Below, one piece after another: positions 8,971 through 20,609 of a stretch of DNA of 64,000 nt (position 1 is the first letter of the stretch; every line of letters begins with the position of its first letter). The notes below the pieces were generated by a model that was not told the origin of the DNA, made no database searches, and saw nothing but the letters and a program-made list of their open reading frames with translations. The DNA is from Piezodorus guildinii. Taxonomy: Eukaryota; Arthropoda; Insecta; Hemiptera; Pentatomidae. The DNA lies in contig CM041292.1 of assembly GCA_023052935.1 (NCBI GenBank), positions 32,561,454 to 32,625,453 of the forward strand, written 5' to 3'. Position numbers and translations under genes: made by a program.

Positions 8971-10630
8971 CCATGAAAAAGATATAGTTATCGAAGTTGA
9001 TGCAAGCCGTACGGGTCTGGGTGCAGTTCTGAAGCAGCCACAAGCAGATGGTATCCTACATCCGGTTGGTTATTTTTCTAAGAAATTGACCCCTGGTCAA
9101 ATGAAGAAAGAGATAATGTATTTGGAATGCCTAGCAATAAAAGAAGCAATTGTTTATTGGCAACATTATCTCATTGGTAAGGCTTTTACTGTGACATCGG
9201 ATCATAAACCGCTTATAAATTTAAAATGTAAATCCCGAACAGATGAGGCGTTAGGTGATTTGATGTTGTATCTGTCTCAGTACAACTTCAAAGTCATTTA
9301 TAAAGAAGGCAAGGACAATATAGAAGCGGATGCGTTATCCAGAAACCCAGTTCTAGAAAGCTTTGAAGATGAAAATGACTGTTTGAAGGTGATTAACATG
9401 ATTCAAATCGATGACATCATAAATGATCAAGAAACAATTAAAGATGAAATTGCAGCTTCGAAGAAGGTTTTTAAAGATGACAAAATTAGCTTTAAGATGC
9501 TAAACAATAGGAAACGAATATATGTGTCAATGGGATTAGGACTCAACTTGATTGACAAAATTCACAAATTTTACGGGCATATTGGCACCAGCCAAACAGC
9601 TGAAAAATTGAGACCCTTCTATTATTTTAAAGACATGGATAAACTTATAAATCAGTTTTGTAGAGCTTGTGAGATCTGTGCTAAAAATAAATCTAGATCG
9701 GGAAGACCAATCGGACTCCTTTCTCAGTTAGGTCCAGCAGAATATCCCTATCATATCATGTCCATCGACACAATAGGTGGTTTTGCTAGAAATAACTCAA
9801 CAAAGAAATACCTTCACTTACTGGTAGATCATTTTTCTATGTATGCCTGGATCCGTACTTCCAGTGGGCAAAGTGTTACTGATTTCATCAAACTGATCAA
9901 CCCAGTGGCAGAAGGAAACAAAATAAAAATGTTGCTAGTTGATCAATATGGGGCGTTCAATGCAAGGAAGTTCAGAACATACCTACAAAACAAGAGAATT
10001 GATCTGCTCTATACAGCAGTAGACAACCCACAATCCAATGGACTGAATGAACGGTTAAATCAAACATTGGTAAACAGAATCCGTTGTCGAATAAATGAGA
10101 CTGATGATGAGGTGTCTTGGACCACTGTGGCTGAGTCTTGTGTCAAGGAGTACAACAACACACCTCACGGAACGACTAAATTTTCACCCGCTTATCTGTT
10201 ATATGGAATGACATCCGAAATAGTTCCTGAAGAATTGAAACGTGAAACTGATTTGAGTGCAGATCGTCAGAAAACATTTGAAAATTCAAGAATAAGTTTT
10301 GAAAGAAATAAGAAGCGGGTAGATCAAACGAGGAAGGAACATGAATTTCAGGAAGGAGATTTGGTGTACGTTTCGAATGGCAATAGATTGAATAGAGATA
10401 AGTTGGATGAAGTTAGGAAAGGACCTTTTATCATAAAACGTAGAGTTTCGTCATCTATATATGAAGTTGACTGCAATACGAGACATAGGGCAGCCAATTT
10501 CTTCCATAGCTCTAAGCTGGTACCATACTCTTTTCCTGCGGAAAAAGAGTCTTCGACCAATGGAGGTGTAAATTATAATCATAATTTAGTTTTAGATAGT
10601 GTTGCCATTTATCATAGTGACAAAGTGTGA
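8942..10630 (+). CDS. pol: Pol, second part: RNase H and integrase
   Basis: This frame opens at 8942, overlaps the end of the first pol frame and carries RNase H motifs (VDASRTGLGAVL, SDHKPL, ADALSRN). Integrase follows with an HX3H...CX2C zinc finger (HKFYGH, CRACEIC), the catalytic Asp in SIDTIGG, the second Asp in LLVDQYGAFN and the Glu in NGLNERLNQ. A GPF/Y-type C-terminal module (RKGPFIIKRR) follows. The stop lies about 60 bp inside the 3' LTR. An internal Met at 9086 would exclude part of RNase H, so the natural product would be a fusion with the upstream frame. The break is a point lesion, not a programmed site, as far as I can see. Confidence 0.88.
   Translation, partial: CTAPVLAIYDHEKDIVIEVDASRTGLGAVLKQPQADGILHPVGYFSKKLTPGQMKKEIMYLECLAIKEAIVYWQHYLIGKAFTVTSDHKPLINLKCKSRTDEALGDLMLYLSQYNFKVIYKEGKDNIEADALSRNPVLESFEDENDCLKVINMIQIDDIINDQETIKDEIAASKKVFKDDKISFKMLNNRKRIYVSMGLGLNLIDKIHKFYGHIGTSQTAEKLRPFYYFKDMDKLINQFCRACEICAKNKSRSGRPIGLLSQLGPAEYPYHIMSIDTIGGFARNNSTKKYLHLLVDHFSMYAWIRTSSGQSVTDFIKLINPVAEGNKIKMLLVDQYGAFNARKFRTYLQNKRIDLLYTAVDNPQSNGLNERLNQTLVNRIRCRINETDDEVSWTTVAESCVKEYNNTPHGTTKFSPAYLLYGMTSEIVPEELKRETDLSADRQKTFENSRISFERNKKRVDQTRKEHEFQEGDLVYVSNGNRLNRDKLDEVRKGPFIIKRRVSSSIYEVDCNTRHRAANFFHSSKLVPYSFPAEKESSTNGGVNYNHNLVLDSVAIYHSDKV
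10555..10566 (+). promoter_or_regulatory. Polypurine tract before 3' LTR
   Basis: The bases gaccaatggagg end exactly where the 3' LTR starts with TGTAAA. A short purine run at this point is where plus-strand DNA synthesis would begin. It also supports the LTR start chosen here. Confidence 0.5.
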
Positions 10631-10765
10631 TCACATGTGTTTTTAAAGATTGGGTAGGTTACATATGAGCTCTGACTGTTAGCTTCTAGATAGAGTAGAA
10701 AGGGACTTTTTATTCAATTCTACTATTTTAGAATCGTCTAAAGTCTACTTTCTTTAAGAATTACA
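10567..10765 (+). repeat. 3' LTR of gypsy-type element
   Basis: This 199-bp repeat starts TGTAAATTATAATCATAATT and ends TTACA. It is identical to the 5' LTR apart from two 1-bp indels at its beginning. The last 20 codons of pol lie inside it. Confidence 0.9.
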
Positions 10766-10788
10766 TATATATTATATATATATTATAT

Positions 10789-10843
<55 letters not shown>
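10766..10843. repeat. (AT)n microsatellite
   Basis: TA/TTA-rich dinucleotide array directly after the 3' LTR. From 10844 to 11590 I see only AT-rich DNA with short A runs. Confidence 0.95.
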
Positions 10844-10850
<7 letters not shown>

Positions 10851-11589
10851 CCTATAGTTCCAAGAGCGGATTGATTATTTTCGTTTAGTAACTCTTTTTT
10901 CTTTGTTCTGGATAAATTCGTTAGTCGAATTGACCCATAGTTGAGCATAGATCCACCTTGCAAAAATATTTCCAGATGTCTTATTTCAGTTTCGAAAACA
11001 ATCAGAAATAGTTATCTGTCTGACGTTGCGATTTCAAATCATATCAGGTCCGATTTGGAATCGTAGATAAAATGAAGGCAATAAGATCTTCAGTTTTGTC
11101 TTGTATTTTTTTTTGGAAATAAATAAATTATTTACGTTTTAAAACTAACGTTTTGATTGATTGAAAAAAAAAAAATAAGTCCCTAACGAATAACAAAATT
11201 ATTTCAACATAACATGACAACTATATTTATGTGATAAGCTTAATGAAATATAAAAGCAAGTTAAATTGAGAATTATAGAAAAACAATAAAATATTTGTAT
11301 CGCATTATAATTAAACGAAATTCAGTACTAATAATTAATAAAAAAACAAAAAAAGAAAGTCTCTAACATCTAAAACCGAAAATTAACTCCAGACAAACTA
11401 AAATTTAAACTTAAGCTTAAATACTGTTACTGTTAAATAGAGTCGTAATGAGAGGTGAGAAAGTGCTAAAAATGAGTTATTTGAATGAAGAAAGAAAAAG
11501 AGCATGACGGATGTGGACAAGGAAGATTCCTCAAAGCAGGTGAAAGAAGCAAAAAAGGAGGATTTATATGCTTTGTTTATGCAGGAAAG

Positions 11590-11885
11590 GATTTCCTAGT
11601 GGTGTAGTGAGTGCTTATTATAACAGCCTTCTATACCCAAGATTGTGGGTTGAAACCTGGCCGATGGCTCTAGGATTTTTTAATGAGTGTTTCAAATCCT
11701 TAGTTGTGCCGTCCTTCGGAGGGGATGTAAAAAGGTGGTTCCGAACCTGTGCGATTCCAGGTACTCGTTAGAGATTGACCCTATCCTAAGTAATCCTGGA
11801 TAGGCAATATTTAGGAACCCAATTGTAGCATCGTCCGAATAGTCAAAGTAGTATAAATTTATGTTTAATTAATAATAAACAAATA
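11590..11885 (+). repeat. SINE family A copy
   Basis: The head cctagtggtgtagtgagtgc resembles an A box. The body carries GTGCCGTCCTTCGGAGGGGA, then ATCCTGGATAGGCAA and TGTAGCATCGTCCGAATAG, ending in a degraded aataataaac. It is the second-best-preserved plus-strand copy of the family. Confidence 0.75.
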
Positions 11886-11959
11886 ACGGGATCTTGTTTA
11901 TCGTGAGTGCATTGTGAATATAAACTGAAGGAGATCGTAAATATAGAAAGGGTGTGTCG

Positions 11960-12215
11960 GTGATGATGTTATAGTATAGGACCGACCCTAGAAAATTTTG
12001 CCTACGGGTGTGGTGGGAAAAGCCATTTTGACTCACCATGAAGAAGGGATACGCCCGAAGAGGAAGAAGATAAAGTTCATGATCTGCTTCACGATTTTTT
12101 CTATCACCATTGTGATGCCACCGTATACCACACAACCATAGTCTGATTATAAAAGTCATGTAAAGGTGTCAATGCTTTGTCTCCAAACCAGTGAACATTC
12201 AAGAAAATTATTACT
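11960..12215 (-). mobile_element. Possible decayed LINE RT fragment
   Basis: On the minus strand a frame reads ..KALTPLHDFYNQTMVVWYT.., which loosely resembles the thumb motif of LINE reverse transcriptases (L..LY...I.PV..YG). It is broken by stops within 25 codons. The call is weak. From 12215 to 12890 nothing is recognisable. Confidence 0.25.
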
Positions 12216-12894
12216 TGATGACGCCCATTTCGTTAATTTTGAAATAATATCTATATCGTCGTTGCCACTTGATACAATTAATTCATAATTGATTTCAACC
12301 ATGGTTCTAGTCTACTGACATAATCCAGTAACGAGGGATTATATTTAGCCCAACCTTAAAATAAGCTGAGACAGAAGGGAGGTAATTAAAGGGCATGTCG
12401 TACTGTACAAGGCCCTTCTTGGAACAGGATCAAAATTATTTTTATTTATAGAAAAACTGTCATCTAATGTAATCAGTAGCCTTGAATCCGACTGCGTGAC
12501 CACCGAACGAAAATAACACTCATTCATTTCACATTAGATGACCAACTCGAATCTGTCTGAACTTTATTTCCAGAGCGTGCTTCTCAAAGCCATTAATAAT
12601 TTTAGAAAAATAAGTTTCGGATATTTTTTGAAGACTTACTTAAACTTGTGATCTCACGAAACTGTTGCCGATTTTCGCCCGTTACAGTCGCTTAAAATAT
12701 TAACAAATCCATTTTAAGTGGATGTCGGGATCTCAGTATATTTTAATATGGTTTTAATAATAATAAAAGTTTGAGTTTTTAATAAATAAATACTACTTGG
12801 CCTTTCATAGATGTGTTAAGTCTTATTATCGATTTCACGGACATAAAGTTAATGATAATGACCACTCCGCTTCAAAACAAAACCTATCTAAACG

Positions 12895-13240
12895 GATCAG
12901 GCAGAGCCTAGGATAACGGTAGCTCTAATGGGCTGTAAGGAGGTAATGGACACTGCAAAGAGGAATTGCATAATGACCGACAGGAACAGACCCAAGACCC
13001 AACAACCCAGAAACCCAGCGGCGACCCGAGGTCAGAGCCCAGTCCCAACGGCGCCTCCATTCTCCACGTTCAGCTGGATACTGGATTCGAGATCGCTTAT
13101 TGAGTCATCGGCATGATGCCGCTAACTCGCTGTGAAACGGGATTATCCGCATCCGTTTTTGTCCGCGACTTTGTCAATCCGCTCCGTCGAGGCCGCGAAT
13201 CTACCTATCTAACTAAACTGCATGTTAGGGGTCCAAGAAA
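12895..13240. other. GC-richer unique island, possible regulatory DNA or exon
   Basis: Base composition rises sharply against AT-rich flanks. It contains TAATGG/TAATGA homeodomain-type cores, TGAGTCA (AP-1 type) at about 13099 and GGGATTATCC at about 13139. A plus-strand frame (12928-13116) includes MTDRNRPKTQQPRNP and ends SLIESSA. I cannot tell exon from conserved non-coding DNA by eye. Confidence 0.35.
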
Positions 13241-13639
13241 CAAACATTCCAGGGTTTAACTCAAGAGGTAATAGAAGTGTTAATAGCAATATAATATAGT
13301 CAAGCTTTTATTTATTTTTTTAGATAGATAAAAAAGTATTTTATTTTTCAAAATTACAGCAAATAGAAAATAAACGAAATAAGAAATAAACAATTTACAA
13401 ATTACAAAATACAACATAAATCAGACACACTACATGGTATTTATTGACAAAATTAACTTTTAATCTATCAATATAAATAATTAATAATAAAATAAGAAAC
13501 AATATATCAACACTTCGAATATTATTTATGTAATAAAATCAAATTCACTAATAGTTAAATTCTTTCGTTAGCACCATTCTATGAGAAAATGCCGATCTGG
13601 AGTAATTAACTAACGCCATCCAATCTTTTCCATTTATTT

Positions 13640-14220
13640 TATTTATTTTTTTTATAACAACATTTTTATTCAGTTATATTACAATCCGTCCTAATTTGGA
13701 CATTAATAGTAGTGGTGAAAGATAACATTTATACCATATTTACATAGCAATACAATTGTAATAAAATAAATAATTATATATATATAATATAATATACAAT
13801 AATGAATAAAAATATAAAATATATACTAGAAATCACTTATACCTATATACACGTCAAACATACAGCACATTGAGTGGAGAATTTAGCCAGTGCTCGAACT
13901 CCAATATATACATATTTACTAGAGGTCGTGGGGCCACTGCCGTTTCAACATTCTAGGGGAATTGGTAAAGGTGTGTGGAGCTGGGTAGAGATTGGGATGA
14001 TGGATAAGGTTCTGATGGAATTTGGAAAATTTGGATGGAATCAGATCTGAAATAAATGGAACAGGTCGTTATGCATATATATCAAGGTCGTGGTGCAAGG
14101 TATTGTTGGAGACATAAAAAGGAGCATTTACTATTGTTCGGAGGAATTTGGATTTGATGTTAAAACGTTTAGCTGTCCCCCACAGTTCCAGATAGGCTTC
14201 AGTATTGTCTTGTAGATTAA
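13640..14220 (-). mobile_element. 5'-truncated Jockey-type 3' end (family 1)
   Basis: Read on the minus strand it encodes decayed ORF2 C-terminal sequence ending near a WPRDL-type motif. It shares its 3' UTR (ttggagttcgagcactgg, then caatgtgctgta) with the full-length element at 30139-34885 and the stub at 52890. A T run at about 13647 marks the tail. From 14220 to 15469 nothing is recognisable. Confidence 0.75.
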
Positions 14221-15468
14221 TAATTTGTTGTCAACTTACAAATTTTCAATTTACAAAGTTTCCATTTTAGTAACAAATTACCCCGCCTTAGAATCAAAAA
14301 TTACGACTACATATTAAAAACCATACTTCAAAAAAGAATCCATTCATTGATCAACCTGAGTTGAGGTAGAAGATTTAAATCGATTTATAAGATGTTTGAA
14401 TTAAAATATTATTTTTGGATGATTATATTTTTAGATTTGTTCTTTAAAATATTTTCTCGTAATAAATTCCTTCTTAATTAATCTCACCAAATCAGAAGAA
14501 AACACATTAATCAGTTTCAAACCTATACCATAATAGGACACAAAATGCCGTTCAGTATCGGTAGAAAAAAAATCTGCTCAGAAGGAATTTGAATTCATTT
14601 TTGTAGAAGTTAAATGTTAGGAATGCTCACTGCCTTGCAGAAAATGCTTCGTCAGTCGGTAATAAAATATAGTGTCAAGGATAGCCACCCAAGTCTGGGG
14701 GCGCTGCTGTATCTCACTGTTCTTCTTTCAGAATGTTTTCAATTTCTACATCAGATTAAAGCTTTCTGTATGTAAATCATTTTCTTCTTCAATTTGTCTT
14801 ATCATTGGAGATAATACAAGGTTTATTTAGACGATTAATTGTATATTAATGATGACCTGAATCCGGAATTGCTTGAGACTATGCCACGAATGATAATTCT
14901 TATCAATACTAATATTCCCAAAGACAGTTAATAAATTAATATAAAATATTGTAGTAGTCACCATGTTTGTCTAGACCTATAAAACAATTACAACGCACAC
15001 ACTTACCATTTTGAAAAACTCACTTTTTGATAAGAATAAACTATAGCAAGTTATAGTTTATAGATAAAAATTATTCATGGTTGGTTATCTTTCTTACTGA
15101 GCGAGATATATTTATATTATTTTTCAACGATGAAGCTTTGAAAGTCATGTTTTTTTAATGAAGATTTATATGTTTGCAAAGATAACAGAATAACAGATAG
15201 GAAATTTAAAACAGAAGTAAGATAAAAATTAAATAGTAAAAAAAAAATACTATGGAAAAGCTCAGAAATTATTCCCTTAATCTGCTGATACGATACAAGA
15301 GTTAAAATTAAATATTTTGGTTTAAAATATTTCAATTTTAATTTTTTTTACCTATCAATCAATTATTCTAAGCCTATTCAAGAAAATAATCAATATATCA
15401 ATGTTGATACTGAATGAGCCCTATAAAAAAACACATACATTGATACCTTTTAAATATTATTTTAATTG

Positions 15469-15469
<1 letters not shown>

Positions 15470-15536
<67 letters not shown>
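15470..15536. repeat. (TA)n microsatellite
   Basis: About 33 uninterrupted TA units followed by imperfect ACAT/ACAC repeats. Open frames across it on both strands are artefacts of the repeat. Confidence 0.97.
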
Positions 15537-15541
<5 letters not shown>

Positions 15542-15859
15542 CATACACACATTTGTATCTCTTTTTTCATATTTAAAATCGTTGGAAAGGATAAAATGGG
15601 TTAAAAATATAAGGTGTTTTGTCAAACATATATTTAATGAATGCTAATTAACTAAGTTGGAAGTAAAAACCCTCCTTTTATCTAATGCCTTATTTGAAAC
15701 TTTTATCTTTTATTCCTATTATTTTTAATCGTCCCTGAGTCATAATTATTTTCATCTAAATTTTCATTATTTCACATAATAATAAGTAGCAATCAAAAAC
15801 AAAATTAAATGCTACTAAATTTAGTTTGAATTATATATAACTTTATTCATCATATTCCG

Positions 15860-16230
15860 TGGATTCTGAGATCCTTAATTAATCCCATCTATGTATAATT
15901 GCCTAATATCACTGATGAACGCCATATTCCTTCGTGAGTAAGAGGGATTCCCAACGATTGGCGTTTCGATCGGTTGTGGATAAGTAGCGCATGCCGTTTG
16001 AAATGTAGATTCAGCAAAGATATTGTTTTCCAGTAGAATAGCCATTTATATGCGAGCGAAAATACACAGTCGCCTCTGACAAATTCATTCTATTCAAATG
16101 GCAAAGGAGTGGAGCATTCCTTTCCTGCAATGTCATTGTATTACTGAACTGCACCGGCTGGAATTGCCACTATTGTCTTGCACTGTAGATGTTATTATAC
16201 TCTGACCTAGGTCGTATACGTGTAATATGG
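15860..16230. other. Unique, GC-richer segment, possible regulatory DNA
   Basis: No repeat family or ORF explains this stretch. It contains a GGGATTCCC palindromic kappaB-type site (about 15944), a CATTCC site and short unique motifs. Such islands in AT-rich insect intergenic DNA are often conserved enhancers, but conservation cannot be seen here. From 16230 to 16918 nothing is recognisable. Confidence 0.25.
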
Positions 16231-16917
16231 CTTAATATTTAGGTTAATTTGAACTTGGATATAACCGTTAATCATCAATAAATATATTATCTTATGAAAA
16301 TTTCGTTACTTTAAGTCCCATTTTGTGGTTTCTTTGATGTTTATTCATCTATCGTAACTTTATACCAACGCCGCCAATCGGGCGATGCTAAAGGAAAATT
16401 ACGTTCTTTTAATTTTTGTTTTCCAATATTATGACAATAATCCAAAAACTATTGCGGAATCTATATAAAACCTTATATGCTTTCTATTTAAAATGTTTTA
16501 TCCTGGAATTAAGTAAAAACTCAAGTTAATTTTTGTCATCAACTTCAATTCAAATTAATTCCAGGATAAAAGATTAGGCATTAAACGTATATCAGGTTTT
16601 GTATAGATTCCTCTATAGTTTATGCGTTATTTTCATTAAAGAAATTGCGTTATTTCAATCAAAGAAGGTAATTATCCTAAACAAGGCCTAATCAAGGACC
16701 CATTTATCCATCTATAAAGAAAAATAAAATAAATAAAGTTATGCATAAAAAATAAGCTTGGAAAATTAGGAATACTAGTAAACCGTTTAGACCAAAACAA
16801 CCAAATCCTTAAGCACATTTATCAAAGGGTAATTTATAAACTTATTTTATATAGCATTTAAACTTATTTCATACGCCTATTCCAGAATAATTTACAGAGT
16901 GAAATTTTTTTATTTAT

Positions 16918-17190
16918 TTTTTTAATTGTTTATTCATTTACCGTCATTTTTTGCTCCTGTGGCTATTCGGACGATGCTACTACAGTGGGAGTCCCAAATC
17001 CAGATTTAATTAGGAGTTTCTTTTACAAGTATAGGCTGGTGACCAACATTTTACATCTCCTCTAAAGGACGGCTTAACCAAAGATTTTTTACCCCCTATA
17101 AAAAATCCCAGAAACATCCAACGGGTTCGAACCCGCCACTTTGGACATATAATGCTGTTATGCTAGCCACTACAGGCCACATTGTTTAAT
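16918..17190 (-). repeat. SINE family A copy, best preserved promoter
   Basis: On the minus strand the head has an A-box-like TGTAGTGGCTAGCA and a perfect B box in GCGGGTTCGAACCCG. The central GCCGTCCTTTAGAGGAGAT block and the tail, ending in tgaataaaca, complete a copy of about 270 bp. From 17190 to 18640 I see only AT-rich DNA. Confidence 0.85.
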
Positions 17191-18639
17191 ATCTCTAAAA
17201 GGAGTAACAAACTTTACATTTTAAAGCCAGCCGTCTGACTAATAGATGGGTTATCCAACGAAAAATCAAAATTAAGAACTTTCAGTCACATTTTGATTTT
17301 AATTTGGACTAGGGCACATTCAAAAGTCTTGTCCAGGCACATTGAAACTCTTAAATCAGTCTTAAATATTATATTTTAATCTAGACCATTCAGCATCATT
17401 ACATTTTAAACTTAAACCTGAAATCTGAGAATAATTAAATTTAAAAATAGAATGTAAAAATGCAATTCGTTATTTTCAGCTACTTTAACACTTTCTAAAC
17501 AAACTCTCAAACCTTCAATTAAATATTAAATTGATGTTTTTCTCAGTACAATTAAACTGAGTATTGTCTGGACCGCTGCCAATGGGCAATTTCTCTACAC
17601 GTTTATCATGTCATTCCTTAATATTTCCCTATTTATTTGTAATACAGTTGTAATAATTTAACATTTTAGTTTATTATGTTTAATAATCAACCTTTGTAAT
17701 TGACCAAAAAAAAAAAAAAAATTACTCCATTCTTCCCTCAGGATACATAAAACCCCAATCACGAATAAAACAAAAATCCGTCTTTCCGCCGTTTGTCGCA
17801 CGCGGCTTTTATCCAGAACTACCAGACCATTTTTTTCGGATTTGTATACGAGGACATCCGACGATGATTATAACACCTGGTAACAGGAGATTAGTTTTAA
17901 AATGGCGGCCGATAAAAATTATTTAATTCAATAACTCTGTTTTTTATTTTAGAGGAAATTTTGTATTGAGGCTTCTTATCAAAAAACGTGATTAATTATA
18001 AAAAAGAAAAGAAAAAAAATTGAAAATTTGAGTTGTTACATTTCAAGACATGTAGTATCCGAATAAGGAAAAAAAAATATCCCTCTGTTAGTCGTATAAA
18101 TTTATGTATGAGAATCAAATTCTCTACAAAACCAAACAAGGATCATTGAAATAGAAAAGATGTGGCGTTTTGAAACTAGCCGTTGTGATTGGCCATTCTC
18201 TTTTTATTAATTTACCGAAAAATATTGAAACTTGACCCATAAATAAATGCACCCATAAATCAGTTATTTTTGAAGATAATGAAAAAGTTTATCAGTGATG
18301 AAAAATTATGATGAAAATTCGAAAATGCGAAAAATTATTTAAAAAAAACAATAGTTTATGTTTTGATTAAATTGAAACGACAGTTGGACAATATGCACAT
18401 CGACCCTGCATAAGTATCTGTAGATTCATGGCTGACTAAAGAACGGACATGTCACTTGGATGAGGTCAGTTCCTTATATAGTTATATGGGCGGTTACCCC
18501 TAATATAGTTATTTGGAAATAATAAAATATTGTGTAATAATTTACGCCGTTTTTACTATTTACGATTCTTGGTTTATTTATTTCTAATATTCTTTAGAAT
18601 AAATAATATTTTGACTAATATTTAAAAATAATAAAATAA

Positions 18640-19030
18640 AAGCTTATGTAACACCTTCCAAACAGTCGTGAGTACCCGCACTTGCAAGTTTGATGGCATG
18701 AGATACGTCACCCTGACACCCTGTCACTAACGGTCCTGGAACTGCCTCTGATGTCGCGTATAATTCACGCACTCATTGTGAGGTGGAAGCCACGCGCTGT
18801 GAATGGCCGTATAATAATAAGGCGCCATTGTCTGAGCTAAATATGAGGCAATAGATCAGCCGCCTGCTGGAGGCTCCAGCACCCCACCACGTGCCTCTCA
18901 TTTAGGGCGGACGGTTTAGGACCGGGCAGGAATAGCCTCTGTCTTGTGTGCAGGTGTCTAGTCGCGGTCTGATGTTTGTGTTAATGGCCGAGAGTCTAGA
19001 TCAAGGGCGGGACCTTGAGTGTTATATTAT
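18640..19030. other. GC-rich unique island
   Basis: This is one of the most GC-rich stretches, with CACGTG (about 18890) and CACGC elements and no repeat similarity inside the window. Frames of about 45-50 codons are open on the plus strand but show no family motifs. It may be host regulatory or exonic DNA. Confidence 0.3.
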
Positions 19031-19280
19031 CAATGAAGTTCTTCCGGAATAAATAGTCTCGTTATTAATTTAATTTTCTTATACTACAATATATATATTA
19101 TAAATATATAAAAAACATGTACCACTACAGCCCATTAAGATCTTGATTTCAGAATCCTTATTAGTTAGTACCCTATCTGGGTAAATGGTCGTGCAAGGAG
19201 ATTTTCGCCCGATATCCTCTATCCACGGCTATTAAGAGAATACTCTTGCGCCCTCACTTGATCTCCACGGACTCAACCGG

Positions 19281-19864
19281 TTAAAATGTTCACGCTGGGG
19301 TGATCCATCGGTGGGTCAAACTTGTCTGTTCCGTGAGGCGGCGTGACCCACCGGTGTATCATGCTTAGCTATCCCGTGGGGCGACGTGCATCACAGACTA
19401 GTCACTTAATTTTAGGAAATAGGTTTATTTTATTTTTTCTTAACATTATATGTTGTAGGAATTAACAAGCATGAGGGTTAATTTATTAAATATTTTAAAA
19501 CTTTCAACATCTCCCCTAAAAGAACTCTTATCGGTTAATTTCACTTGATTACTCTTCTTTAAGAATTTTATTTAGCTGAGCGTGATTTATTTTCATATTT
19601 TTATTCCCCTAATATGATGTAAGAATATAATATAATAATAATAATATAAGAATCATTTTTAATAATAAATAATAATATTTTTTTAAGTATTTCCATAATT
19701 ACTCTTCAAGTCATGTGTGTATGTCAAAACTGTTACAATCTTGCATATAGCGCGTTGGAGCCCGGAACTGTTGTGATCTCGCATTAAACACGTTGGAACT
19801 TGCAACAGTACTTCCCACCCCGCGGGGAAAAACGTAGATATTTGCCTCGGCGTGAAAGTGTTAA
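19281..19864. mobile_element. piggyBac-like MITE
   Basis: It is bounded by TTAA on both sides (19281-19284 and 19861-19864). Inside, the ends are inverted repeats: left AAATGTTCACGCTGGGG, right (reverse complement) ACACTTTCACGCCGAGG, with TTCACGC shared exactly. TTAA target duplication is the hallmark of piggyBac. No transposase is encoded. It holds an internal hairpin around GGTGGGTCA/TGACCCACC (about 19300-19370) and two tandem units starting AACTGTT near 19735 and 19775. Confidence 0.65.
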
Positions 19865-20397
19865 GCGGCCGAGTGTGAAGCGCCGGGATCTCCTATGGCT
19901 TGCAGTTGCATGTTGCAGTACGACCTAAAGGTCAGAGTGTTTCTCATACATGTTATATTTCAACGCTATAATTCATTATTAACTTCTAACCTTGATTTAT
20001 TCGTATCACATTTTCAATTGAACCTCGACGAATCATGCAAATTGATCTTTTGTTTTCATCTCGTATTAAATTAGCGTAGGATATAATTTTACCTGTTCTG
20101 CTGCATTAGTCGGCAAGGAGGTATCTTGAACTTATCATTATTTTTAATCTTTAAGCGGATAGATAAAACGAGACATTAAGTCCTTTGTATGAGCAGATTG
20201 GAATGATTTTGAATAGAAAGGTAAAATATAATTTATTTATATATAATAATATATAGAGAGAGTTGTCCTATATAATTTCCTTCTTTCACCAGGGATTCAA
20301 TTGTTCGGAACTATTGTCGATGTTAAATAGTTCAGACCCTAGGGACGCAAGGCATTAAATTGTTATACTGTCTCGCATTATTGTAATGAATAGCCTC

Positions 20398-20400
<3 letters not shown>

Positions 20401-20436
<36 letters not shown>
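20401..20436. repeat. A36 homopolymer
   Basis: Thirty-six consecutive A. This is probably the tail of a retroposed sequence to its left (about 20290-20400), which I cannot classify. Confidence 0.8.
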
Positions 20437-20440
<4 letters not shown>

Positions 20441-20609
20441 TAGTACTGAAAAATAATACTGTTAATAGTGCATGCAGCGCACATAGAAACCCTCCTCAGA
20501 ATACCTTCGGGTAATAGAATGACAAAGCTATGTGATATGTGTACATATCATATTTGTATTTGTATTTTATGTAAATAAAACCAGAGGGTATGAAAAAAAA
20601 AAAAAAAAA
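20437..20609 (+). mobile_element. LINE 3' UTR stub with poly(A)
   Basis: A short sequence ends with tgtattttatgtaaataaa (a polyadenylation-type AATAAA), a 12-base linker and then A17. It has no coding part, so it is a heavily 5'-truncated retrotransposon. From 20610 to 21350 only AT-rich DNA is seen, with a possible SINE A scrap near 21000. Confidence 0.5.

Larger units (their letters stand above)
6063..10765 (+). mobile_element. Gypsy-type (Ty3/Metaviridae) LTR retrotransposon, nearly intact
   Basis: Direct repeats of about 198 bp at both ends begin TGTAA and end TTACA and flank a gag ORF and a pol frame with protease, reverse transcriptase, RNase H and integrase in that order. RNase H before integrase is the Ty3/gypsy arrangement. 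No envelope-like ORF lies between integrase and the 3' LTR: the pol frame itself runs about 60 bp into the LTR. The only coding lesion I see is one frame break at the RT/RNase H junction. A target duplication cannot be resolved because both flanks are AT repeats. Confidence 0.95.

Noticed and set aside
10560..10765. Envelope-like ORF after integrase
   Set aside because: There is no space: the pol frame ends inside the 3' LTR, and nothing else is open there.
15470..15625. YI-repeat proteins on both strands
   Set aside because: Pure products of a (TA)n microsatellite.
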